Program-made: the position numbers and the translations under genes
DNA from: a virus
Reading direction: 5' to 3' (one strand)
DNA length: 27,718 bases
Virus record (IMG/VR): IMGVR_UViG_3300029922_001722
Span: 1-27,718 of that record
The notes under the pieces: model-generated
Told to the model about the DNA's origin: nothing
Seen by the model: the letters and a program-made list of their open reading frames with translations, nothing else
Database searches by the model: none
Part shown: in pieces, positions 5,466-12,145 of the stretch
Position numbering within the stretch: the first letter of the stretch is position 1
How the letters are laid out: each line of letters opens with the position of its first letter

Positions 5466-6044
5466 ATGGACGTGGAAAGTGGCCTCATGACAGGCATCGG
5501 GTTGGTGGGGGCGGACGCCCCCAAGGGCGAGGTGGCGGCCAGCTTCCGGCGTGGCTGGCTGAGGCACTTCAGGGTGGCGCTCAGCTCGGCCGGCGGAGCG
5601 GCGGTAGTCCTGTTGATTTTGGACCTGCTGCAGCGCCAGCCGGTCGAAGGTTTCAAGCTGTTGGGGGCTTGGGGCCCGTGGCCGGTAATCGCTCTGGTGG
5701 CTCTGGCGTTTCTGGGCCGTTTTATGGGCCAGATGAACGACACCATCCAGACGACGTTCAGCGCCGTTGTGACCAACGTGCAGCAGCAGACGGTGGCCAG
5801 CGTCAAGACAGCCGACGCGTTGACCAGGCTGGCTGACCAGGGCGGACGCCAGGCGGAGCAGGTTGAGCGGCTGGCGATCTACGCGGCACAGGAGTTTCCA
5901 GGCGTCTACGAGCGGCTGGATAAGCAGGACGAGATTTTGCTGGATGTGCAGCGCGGCATAAAGGGCCTGCACTCGATGTTGAGCAACGAAAAGGTTGCAT
6001 TTGATCGCAGGAACAAGGAGCCGGATGATCGCGATAGACACTGA
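5466..6044 (+). CDS. Two-TM coiled-coil protein in the Mu gene 25 position
   Basis: The 192-aa protein has two hydrophobic helices (about residues 38-55, VALSSAGGAAVVLLILDLL, and 68-86, WPVIALVALAFLGRFMG), then a long polar helix rich in Gln and Ala (about 90-180), probably a coiled coil. ATG 5466 has a weak SD; ATG 5487 with GGAAAG upstream is an alternative. Mu-like phages carry a short membrane-anchored coiled-coil protein (DUF2730) two genes before the small terminase, and this gene sits two genes before it here (three with the truncated duplicate counted). The relationship is by order and architecture, not by residue match. Function unknown. Confidence 0.6.
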   Translation: MDVESGLMTGIGLVGADAPKGEVAASFRRGWLRHFRVALSSAGGAAVVLLILDLLQRQPVEGFKLLGAWGPWPVIALVALAFLGRFMGQMNDTIQTTFSAVVTNVQQQTVASVKTADALTRLADQGGRQAEQVERLAIYAAQEFPGVYERLDKQDEILLDVQRGIKGLHSMLSNEKVAFDRRNKEPDDRDRH

Positions 6045-6195
6045 TCAAAACTTGATTAGGGCAAAGCGGCGCAAGGGCATCATTTTGAAACTGGTGCGCA
6101 AAGGGAAACCCCGCCTTAGCGACTTTGAGATATGGGCTGCGCTGGAGTTGATGGGGTTGAATCAGGAAGCAAATGGTGAGTGCGATGGATGTTGA
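6025..6195 (+). CDS. Truncated duplicate of the winged-helix protein (56 aa)
   Basis: ATG 6025 has AAGGAG 5 nt upstream, inside the end of the previous gene; the longer upstream frame lacks such a signal. Residues about 11-43 (RRKGIILKLVRKG..., RLSDFEIWAALELMG) are clearly homologous to the first half of the next protein (RRRGIILKLVREG..., RLDDFEIWAILLKMG). After that point it ends in an unrelated 13-residue tail, losing the second half. The arrangement is a tandem duplication with one shortened copy. It may be a dimerisation partner or antagonist of the full protein, or a decaying copy with an intact SD. Confidence 0.65.
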   Translation: MIAIDTDQNLIRAKRRKGIILKLVRKGKPRLSDFEIWAALELMGLNQEANGECDGC

Positions 6196-6505
6196 ACGTA
6201 GGGAAATTCAAGCGCGGCGGCGTCGAGGCATCATTCTCAAGCTGGTGCGCGAGGGCCACGAGAATCAGCTCTCGCGGCTGGATGACTTCGAGATCTGGGC
6301 GATCCTCCTCAAGATGGGGCAGACGGCTGGACGCCAGCAGGTCGTGACGCTCCTGCAGGATCTGCAGGTGCTCGAATATATCGACTTCAAATCGAGTACA
6401 GACCAGGAAACCGGGCGCGTGGAGCTGAGCCAGATCGTGCTCACCGCGACAGGTCTTCGCTTTTACACCCGGCGTCAGAGCAACGACGACGTGCTGTTCA
6501 ACTAG
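6173..6505 (+). CDS. Winged-helix-like protein in the Mu gene 26 position (110 aa)
   Basis: Start ATG 6173 (AGGA just upstream) or ATG 6185; the first overlaps the preceding gene by 23 nt. The pattern of a basic helix (RRRGIILKLVREG), two more helices (DDFEIWAILLKMG; RQQVVTLLQDLQVLEYI) and then strands (VELSQIVLTATGLRFYTR) fits a winged helix-turn-helix ending in a two-strand wing. It directly precedes the small terminase, the slot of Mu gene 26. A DNA-binding role in packaging initiation or late regulation is plausible. A truncated paralogue lies just upstream. Confidence 0.65.
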   Translation: MVSAMDVERREIQARRRRGIILKLVREGHENQLSRLDDFEIWAILLKMGQTAGRQQVVTLLQDLQVLEYIDFKSSTDQETGRVELSQIVLTATGLRFYTRRQSNDDVLFN

Positions 6506-6507
6506 CC

Positions 6508-7254
6508 ATGACCAAGCCCAGACCCAAAACCGGAGAGCAGCGGGTGACGCATCAGCCGCTCAAGATCGATCTGCTGCCGCAGAGCGCGCGGGATGCGATC
6601 GAGACCCTTTACGACTGGGGTCGCACCTGGATGGAGATTGCGGAGCAGTCCGCGCGGCCGTACAGCGATAAGTGGAAAGAGGACGGCGGCAGTTTCATCG
6701 ACTGGGAGTCGCTGGACCTGAAGGTGCTGGAGCAGTTTCCGGAGATGAAGCTGGCCAAGAGCAGCCTGCACCGCTGGTTCGATCTGCGCGTGAGCCAGGC
6801 GCGGAAGCAGGTGCTGGCGGAGAGCGCCCAGGCGCGCGAGTTCGCGGGAGCTTTTGCCGGCCGGGATCTGGCAGGCGCCAATAATGCCGTGGTCAATGCG
6901 TTGCGCGACCAGGTCTTCAACCTGATCCAGAGCGCGGGCATCGGCGACAAGGCGCAGTTTGCCAAAGGCCTGAAGGATCTGACCCTGGCCATGAGCCGGA
7001 TGCAGCGCGTGGAGCTGCAGGCCAAACGCGTAGACGCGGACCTGGCCAGGATCGATGCCGAGCGCGCCAAGCTGGCGGCCGAGGCCGGCGATCCGCGCGA
7101 GATTTACCTGCTGGCCTCGCAGGACCTGCTGAAGAAACTGCGCACCCGTGAGCTGGTGCGCGCTGTCATCGATCCCATCAAGGAAGAACTGATTCAGGAG
7201 TTCACGCATGGCGCTGAGGCCTTCTCAAAACAAATCGAAGCGTCAACAGCGTGA
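6508..7254 (+). CDS. Small terminase subunit, DUF3486 / Mu gp27-like
   Basis: The N-terminal region has the Mu gp27 pattern: KIDLLPQSARDAIETL, a helix-turn-helix-like stretch, then KLAKSSLHRWFDLRV (the SKSSLHRY-type motif). The rest is long helical coiled coil (QRVELQAKRVDADLARIDAERAKLAAE). At 248 aa it is somewhat longer than the usual family member because of an acidic insertion (KEDGGSFIDWESLDLKVLEQF, about residues 56-76). It should recognise phage DNA and recruit the large terminase. The gene overlaps the large terminase by 47 nt, an unusually long overlap, and follows gp25/26-like genes as in Mu. Confidence 0.8.
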   Translation: MTKPRPKTGEQRVTHQPLKIDLLPQSARDAIETLYDWGRTWMEIAEQSARPYSDKWKEDGGSFIDWESLDLKVLEQFPEMKLAKSSLHRWFDLRVSQARKQVLAESAQAREFAGAFAGRDLAGANNAVVNALRDQVFNLIQSAGIGDKAQFAKGLKDLTLAMSRMQRVELQAKRVDADLARIDAERAKLAAEAGDPREIYLLASQDLLKKLRTRELVRAVIDPIKEELIQEFTHGAEAFSKQIEASTA

Positions 7255-8824
7255 GGACGCGGCCGCCCAGCTCCGCGCAGTCTTTGGCGTGGTGCCCGGC
7301 GAGCTTAAGCCGGCGCGGAAAGATGCAAGCCAGGTACTGGACCAGGCGTGGGAGCTGGCCACAGACATCACCACGTTTGCCCAAAAGTACATGCGCCACT
7401 TCATGGTGGACCAGCAGACGGGCGCGGTCATCTCTCCGGCCGAGTTCCACCGCGAACTCTACCAGATCCTCCTGACGGAGCAGTTGGCCGCGATCGCCGC
7501 TCCCCGCGAACACGCCAAATCCACCTGCGTATCGGTGATCTTCGTTCTCTACTGCATTTGCTACAAGCTGCGCAAATTCATCGTGCTCATCAGCGATACA
7601 CAGCCCCAGGCCGCGCTGCAGCTCGCGGCCGTGAAAGAGGAGATGGAGTCGAACGCCGAGCTGCGGGCCGACTTCGGCAACCTGGTGGGCGACAAGAAGT
7701 GGGATGTGAACGACTGCCGGACGACGACGGGCGTCACCCTGGCCGCGCGCGGCGCCGGGCAGAGCCTGCGCGGGTTGCGCTTCCGGCTGTACCGGCCGGA
7801 CCTGGTCATCTGCGACGACATGGAAAACGAAGAGGATGTGGATAACCCCGAGACCCGCGAAAAGCTGGAGCGCTGGTTTGTGGGCACCGTCCTCAACCTG
7901 GGCAAGAAGTGCCAGGTCTTCGTGATCGGCACCATCCTGCACTACGACGGCCTGCTGGCCAAGCTGCTGGATCCGGAGAAATTCAAGAAGTTCATCAAAC
8001 GGCGCTACGAGGCGGTTGACCAGGAGTGGCGTCCGGAGACGGTGCTTTGGCCGGCGAAGTGGGACATCGAGAGCCTGCATGAGAAGGAAGAAGTTATCGG
8101 CTCGGTGATGTTTAATCAGGAGTTCCGCAACCTGCCCATCTCTGAATCGACACAGGTCTTCAAGGAAGAGTGGATCACGCGCCACGCCTTCCGCCGCGAG
8201 GAGCTGGTTGGGAAGGCGACGGTCAAGATCAGCTATAACGACCCGGCCATCAGCCAGAAGTCTACGGCTGACTTCTTTGCCAGCGTCACCATCGACATTG
8301 ACGCCCAGGGTTTTATCTATGTGACGCGGGCCGAGCAGGACCGGATGCCCTTCACCAAACAGGTGGAGTTCATCCTGCGCCGCGCCGACGAAGAACAGCC
8401 GATGGTGATCGGCATCGAGGACCAGGCGTACCAGACGGCGCTGAAGCAGGCAATCGAGGATGCGTCGCGCACGAGCGGCCGCTATCTGAATGTCGTCGGC
8501 GTGCCTCACCTGACTGATAAGTTTCTACGCATCTCCACCATGAGCCCGCTGGTGGAGAACGGCACCCTCCGCTTATGCCTGGACGGAACACAGAAGACGC
8601 TGATTTCGCAGCTCCTGTTCCTGGGCAAGATCAAGGACGATTTGGCCGACGCGCTGGAAGGCGCTGTGGAGTTGGCCAGGCGTTTCAACTTTCAGGCCGC
8701 AATCGCCAGCAGCAACGTGCAGGTGGGCGGACGTGAACAGACTTTTGGCCGCGAGGACGTGCTGGCCGGCAACCGCGGCGGCGGAGACTTTGTGCGCCGC
8801 GACAGGAGATCCAGATGGGCTTGA
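7208..8824 (+). CDS. Terminase large subunit (Mu gp28-type)
   Basis: The 538-aa packaging motor has a Walker A-like loop PREHAKST (residues 99-106), Walker B LVICDDME (199-206), a coupling motif GTILHYD (241-247), and a C-terminal RNase H-fold nuclease with acidic residues at SYNDPA (Asp345), GIEDQAY (Glu404/Asp405) and KDDLADAL (Asp477-481). It should translocate DNA into the prohead and cut it; Mu-type enzymes cut in flanking host DNA. CAGGAG lies 7 nt before ATG 7208. It overlaps the small terminase upstream and the portal downstream by 10 nt. Length and motif order are normal; no truncation. Confidence 0.93.
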   Translation: MALRPSQNKSKRQQREDAAAQLRAVFGVVPGELKPARKDASQVLDQAWELATDITTFAQKYMRHFMVDQQTGAVISPAEFHRELYQILLTEQLAAIAAPREHAKSTCVSVIFVLYCICYKLRKFIVLISDTQPQAALQLAAVKEEMESNAELRADFGNLVGDKKWDVNDCRTTTGVTLAARGAGQSLRGLRFRLYRPDLVICDDMENEEDVDNPETREKLERWFVGTVLNLGKKCQVFVIGTILHYDGLLAKLLDPEKFKKFIKRRYEAVDQEWRPETVLWPAKWDIESLHEKEEVIGSVMFNQEFRNLPISESTQVFKEEWITRHAFRREELVGKATVKISYNDPAISQKSTADFFASVTIDIDAQGFIYVTRAEQDRMPFTKQVEFILRRADEEQPMVIGIEDQAYQTALKQAIEDASRTSGRYLNVVGVPHLTDKFLRISTMSPLVENGTLRLCLDGTQKTLISQLLFLGKIKDDLADALEGAVELARRFNFQAAIASSNVQVGGREQTFGREDVLAGNRGGGDFVRRDRRSRWA

Positions 8825-10551
8825 TTCCGGGACGAATTAAATCGCTCTTCACGCGCAGGCCTACCTCGGAGCGCAACAGCCTCACCATGCTCAACCTTGA
8901 CGAGGCGCATCGCTGGGACGCGGCGCGCACGGATGCGGACGAGACCGCCGTGCGCCAGGCCATCGCGAAAACCGGCATGACCAATGTGGCGGAGAGCGAT
9001 ATTCCCATGCTGACCGCAGCGTTCAAGATGCTCGGGACGGGCAAGCTCTCAGAAGATCAGCGACTAGCGGCCGAGGCCGTTGCGCCGCAACTATTCACCT
9101 TGACAACGGGTGACGGCGAAGACCCAGGCTTCCGGCGCATTACGTCGCTGGCCACCCTCCGCGATCTGAATCCGCTGATGCATGACCGCATGTTGCAGGT
9201 TTGCTACTTCCTCGCGGTCACGACTCCCTTCGGAAAGCGGATCGTGGAGATCCTCACCGATTACACCCTGGGCAAAGGGGTGCGCGTCACTGCCAAGGAT
9301 CCACGCGTGCAGGAGGTAATAGACGACTTTTGGAACGACGAAATAAACGACATGGACGCCAACTGCGAGGCCTGGTCAGACGAGAAGACAATCTTCGGCG
9401 AGTTGTGTATTCCTGTGGCCGTTAATCCTGTCAGTGGCAAAGTGCGCCTGGGCTATATCGACCCCATGAACATTGACACCGTCCAGTTTGCCGAGATGGC
9501 TACGGCAGACGGAACGGCCAGCATTAACGTGCCCTATGCGGTAAGGCTGCGGCGCGAGGTGGGCGAGATCCTGCAGAAGCCGATGCTGATCGTCAGGCGC
9601 ATCGACGATCCGAACGATGAAAACTACGGCCGCTTGAATGGGGAGTGCTTCTACTGGACTCTTAACAAGGTCAAGTCCGCCAGCCGTGGATTCAGTGAAC
9701 TGTTTGCCCTGGCAGACTGGATAGATCTCTTCGACCAGATGATCTTCGACTTCGGCGACAAGGTCCGCTTTCTGAACTCGTTTGTGTGGCACTACACGCT
9801 CCAGGGCGCCGACGGCAAGAAGGTTGCCGATTTTAAAGACAAGCTCACCAAGGATCCGCCGAAGCAGGGCGGTGTCCAGGTGACCAACGAGCAAGTGAAG
9901 ATTGAGGCACAGACGCCGGACTTCAAAGGCCAGGACATGGCCGGCGGCAGCTCCATGGTCAAGAAGTACGGCCTCGGCGGCGCGGGCATTCCTCCAACCC
10001 TGATGGGCGATGGCGACGACGCGAACCGGGCCTCGGCGCTGGAGATGAACGCGCCTTTCACGAAGAAAATTCAGAAGCGGCAGAATTTGCTCTCGCGCTG
10101 CATCAAGGCTGTTCTGAACTTCGTGCTCGATTGCGCGCAGCGCGCCGGCGTGCTTCCGGAAAACATCGACCTCAGCTTCACGATCGAGTTCCCGGAGATT
10201 GCCGTTAAGGATCTCGAAAAAGGCGCGCAAACTTTGGTGGGTGCCGCTACAGCTCTGCAGACAGGGCAGGATCAAGGATGGGTCACCACACAGACGGCGG
10301 CCCGCGCCTTTCACACGTTGCTCTCGGAGATCGGCGTGCAGATCGACGACAGCCAAGAAGAATACCAGGCAGCGCAAGCCGAGAAGGCGGACCGCGCTGC
10401 AAAGGCTCAGGATCTGTTCTTTCCGCAGTCGGCCCTGGGCGCGGCCTTGAAGGCGTTGAAGACGCCGGCGCCGAACGCGGCCGAGGAAGCCGGCAAAGGT
10501 CCAGATGACGATCTGCTGGATGCGGACGAAGCAAGGACGAGGGTGAACTGA
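8815..10551 (+). CDS. Portal protein
   Basis: 578 residues directly after the large terminase. The middle shows portal features: VTTPFGKRIVEILTDYTLGKG, FGELCIPVAVNPVSGKVRLGYIDPMNID, a long helix region around FDQMIFDFGDKVRF, GGAGIPPTLMGDGDDANRASALEMNAPFTKKI (residues about 390-420) and a helical C-terminal tail ending acidic. It should form the twelve-fold ring at the capsid vertex through which DNA passes. GGAG sits 7-8 nt before the ATG, and the start overlaps the terminase stop. The stop overlaps the next start (TGATG). Exact portal subfamily is uncertain; position and length are decisive. Confidence 0.9.
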   Translation: MGLIPGRIKSLFTRRPTSERNSLTMLNLDEAHRWDAARTDADETAVRQAIAKTGMTNVAESDIPMLTAAFKMLGTGKLSEDQRLAAEAVAPQLFTLTTGDGEDPGFRRITSLATLRDLNPLMHDRMLQVCYFLAVTTPFGKRIVEILTDYTLGKGVRVTAKDPRVQEVIDDFWNDEINDMDANCEAWSDEKTIFGELCIPVAVNPVSGKVRLGYIDPMNIDTVQFAEMATADGTASINVPYAVRLRREVGEILQKPMLIVRRIDDPNDENYGRLNGECFYWTLNKVKSASRGFSELFALADWIDLFDQMIFDFGDKVRFLNSFVWHYTLQGADGKKVADFKDKLTKDPPKQGGVQVTNEQVKIEAQTPDFKGQDMAGGSSMVKKYGLGGAGIPPTLMGDGDDANRASALEMNAPFTKKIQKRQNLLSRCIKAVLNFVLDCAQRAGVLPENIDLSFTIEFPEIAVKDLEKGAQTLVGAATALQTGQDQGWVTTQTAARAFHTLLSEIGVQIDDSQEEYQAAQAEKADRAAKAQDLFFPQSALGAALKALKTPAPNAAEEAGKGPDDDLLDADEARTRVN

Positions 10552-10751
10552 TGGCTGAAACGCGCAGTTCAACCGATGTCCTGATTCAAGCGCTGGAGGA
10601 ATTCGGCAAGAGTGAAGCAAAAGCTGTCGTTGTCATTTTCACGGATGAAGCAAACGAAATCGTGATCATGTCGAACGCATCGAGATCGCAAGGGATTGGG
10701 CTCTGCGAATACGGCAAGCAAAGTATCATTCACCGGATTTTTAAGGACTGA
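10551..10751 (+). CDS. Conserved-looking small protein between portal and gpF-like gene (66 aa)
   Basis: ATG overlaps the portal stop (TGATG). The sequence has a helix (DVLIQALEEFGKSEAKAVVVIF), a strand with acidic turn (FTDEANEIVIMSNASRSQG) and a final helix (GLCEYGKQSIIHRIF), so it looks like a small alpha/beta fold rather than noise. No transmembrane segment. It is coupled to portal translation. I do not recognise a family. Confidence 0.7.
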   Translation: MAETRSSTDVLIQALEEFGKSEAKAVVVIFTDEANEIVIMSNASRSQGIGLCEYGKQSIIHRIFKD

Positions 10752-10756
10752 AGTTT

Positions 10757-11659
10757 ATGGCTGACTCCCGCGCACAGGCTTACGCTCAGCAGCTCGACTT
10801 GCTCACGAAGCAGGCGGAGGCGCTCACGCCAGAGGCGCGGCTGCGCATCCTGAAGCTGCTGGACCAGGCCAACCGCGAGATCCTGGTCGACGTGGCGCGC
10901 AGCCAGCCGTCGAGCTATAACGCCGCCCGGCTGCAGGCACTGAAGGCGCAGATCGATCGCGTGATGGCGGAGTTTGCCAGCCAGGCCGGCAGTCAGGTCA
11001 GCGAACTGGAGCAGAAAGCTTTTCTGCAGACAGCCGCGCAGATTGACGCCACGGTGGCGGCGGGCACAGGCACGCTGATGGTGCAGCCGGTTGTGGACCG
11101 CGCCCTGTTGCAGGTTGTGCAAGGCTATACGGCTGACCTCATCTCGGGACTCTCGCGCGACGCGAGCGCGAAGATCAACGCAGCGGTCCAGCGCGCAGCA
11201 TTGGGTGGGCTCAATCTGGAGCAGCTCGTCGCGCAAATAGGTTCGACGCTTGAAGGGGGAACCTTTAGCGGATTGTTCAGCCAGGTGGGCGAGCGGTCTA
11301 TGTCAATAGCCCTTAACGAAATCAGGCGCCTGCAGTCGGTGGTTTCCATGGCCCGGATAAATGATCTGGCCCCTCATCATCCTGGCTTAGGTAAAGGATG
11401 GCGGCATATTCCAGTGGCAAGAGTGCCGCGCATTTCCCATATTCTCGCCAATGGCCAAGTACGCAAGCCTGACGAGCCCTTTCTTGTGGGCGGCGAAGAG
11501 CTGCAATTTCCGCGCGACCCCAACGGTTCGGCGGAAAACACAATCGGTTGTTCTTGTCTTCTCTACCCGGCGCTCAGTGCCGATCAACTGAAACCCACCG
11601 ACCAGGAGCGCGACTTACTCAAGAGCTACGGGCTCTCGGTCTCAACCAAAGCAGCGTGA
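10757..11659 (+). CDS. Head morphogenesis protein, Mu gpF / SPP1 gp7-like
   Basis: The first 200 residues are helical and coiled-coil-like (QLDLLTKQAEALTPEARLRIL, long Gln/Ala stretches). The gpF core is at about 215-270: GWRHIPVARVPRISHILANG, then FLVGGEELQFPRDPNGSAEN and GCSCLLYP, the usual RxxH followed by a Cys-x-Cys end. The last 23 residues (LKPTDQERDLLKSYGLSVSTK) are shared with the gpF-like protein at 1481-2209. Following the portal is the normal place for this gene. The family is a minor head protein at the portal that may be ejected with DNA. Complete length, 300 aa. Confidence 0.88.
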   Translation: MADSRAQAYAQQLDLLTKQAEALTPEARLRILKLLDQANREILVDVARSQPSSYNAARLQALKAQIDRVMAEFASQAGSQVSELEQKAFLQTAAQIDATVAAGTGTLMVQPVVDRALLQVVQGYTADLISGLSRDASAKINAAVQRAALGGLNLEQLVAQIGSTLEGGTFSGLFSQVGERSMSIALNEIRRLQSVVSMARINDLAPHHPGLGKGWRHIPVARVPRISHILANGQVRKPDEPFLVGGEELQFPRDPNGSAENTIGCSCLLYPALSADQLKPTDQERDLLKSYGLSVSTKAA

Positions 11660-11669
11660 GGTACTTTCC

Positions 11670-12068
11670 ATGGGCAACACTTCGATCGCAACAGCCAACC
11701 TGAGTACGGCTTCGGCCGTCACCACGCCCCCTGCGCCAGCGCACCTGCCCGCAGAGGCCAAACAGCAGTGGATCGACACGTACAACAAGGCGTTCGCGCA
11801 AGCCCAGAACGACTATCCAGGGAATGCCCGCGCACAGCGCACAGCGGCGCAGAAGGCCGCGAACGCGCTGCTCGCCGTGACCGCGCCGAAGTCGGCCGCG
11901 GACATTGACGCGCTGCCGGCCTGGCAGGTGCTGCTCCGCTCCACGCGCACCGTGGGCGATGTACAGACCCGCTTATGCGTGACTGCGGACGGCCACAAGT
12001 ACAGCTTCCCCGTTGAGTCCGCGCCGCCCGATCCTCCGGCGAAGGACACCAAGAAGACGACGAAGTAG
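11670..12068 (+). CDS. ChaB-like domain protein (132 aa)
   Basis: After a Ser/Thr/Ala-rich N-terminus, residues about 25-68 (LPAEAKQQWIDTYNKAFAQA, then NARAQRTAAQKAANALL) match the ChaB family pattern of LP..a...w...fN.a followed by an Ala-rich helix. A second small domain (ALPAWQVLLRSTRTVGDVQT) and a Lys-rich tail follow. ChaB-like proteins occur in phages, but their role there is unclear. Here it sits 10 nt after the gpF-like gene and before the capsid gene, suggesting a minor virion or assembly part. Confidence 0.65.
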   Translation: MGNTSIATANLSTASAVTTPPAPAHLPAEAKQQWIDTYNKAFAQAQNDYPGNARAQRTAAQKAANALLAVTAPKSAADIDALPAWQVLLRSTRTVGDVQTRLCVTADGHKYSFPVESAPPDPPAKDTKKTTK

Positions 12069-12090
12069 TAGCAGCTATCCCAACTAACCC

Positions 12091-12131
12091 CGCTGTTGCC
12101 GTTGCCTCCAAAAGGGGCAGCGGCAACAGTG
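12091..12131 (+). repeat. Very stable hairpin (about 18 bp) before the capsid fusion gene
   Basis: Bases 12091-12108 pair with 12114-12131, mostly G-C, with three G-U wobbles if read as RNA, around the 5-nt loop CAAAA. No T-run follows; the next bases are AAAATGAGG, with the capsid gene's SD (GAGG) and ATG 12146. It fills most of the 77-nt gap after the ChaB-like gene. A 5' stabiliser, an RNase processing site or an attenuator would all fit. Confidence 0.7.
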
Positions 12132-12145
12132 AAAATGAGGCTGAA

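Noticed and set aside
7202-8509. 435-aa minus-strand open frame opposite the large terminase
   Set aside because: It mirrors the codon periodicity of the terminase gene; composition is His/Arg/Leu-rich low complexity with no domain, and GC-rich coding DNA commonly leaves such antisense frames open.
9376-10620. 414-aa minus-strand frame opposite the portal gene
   Set aside because: Same antisense artefact; no SD and no recognisable motif.
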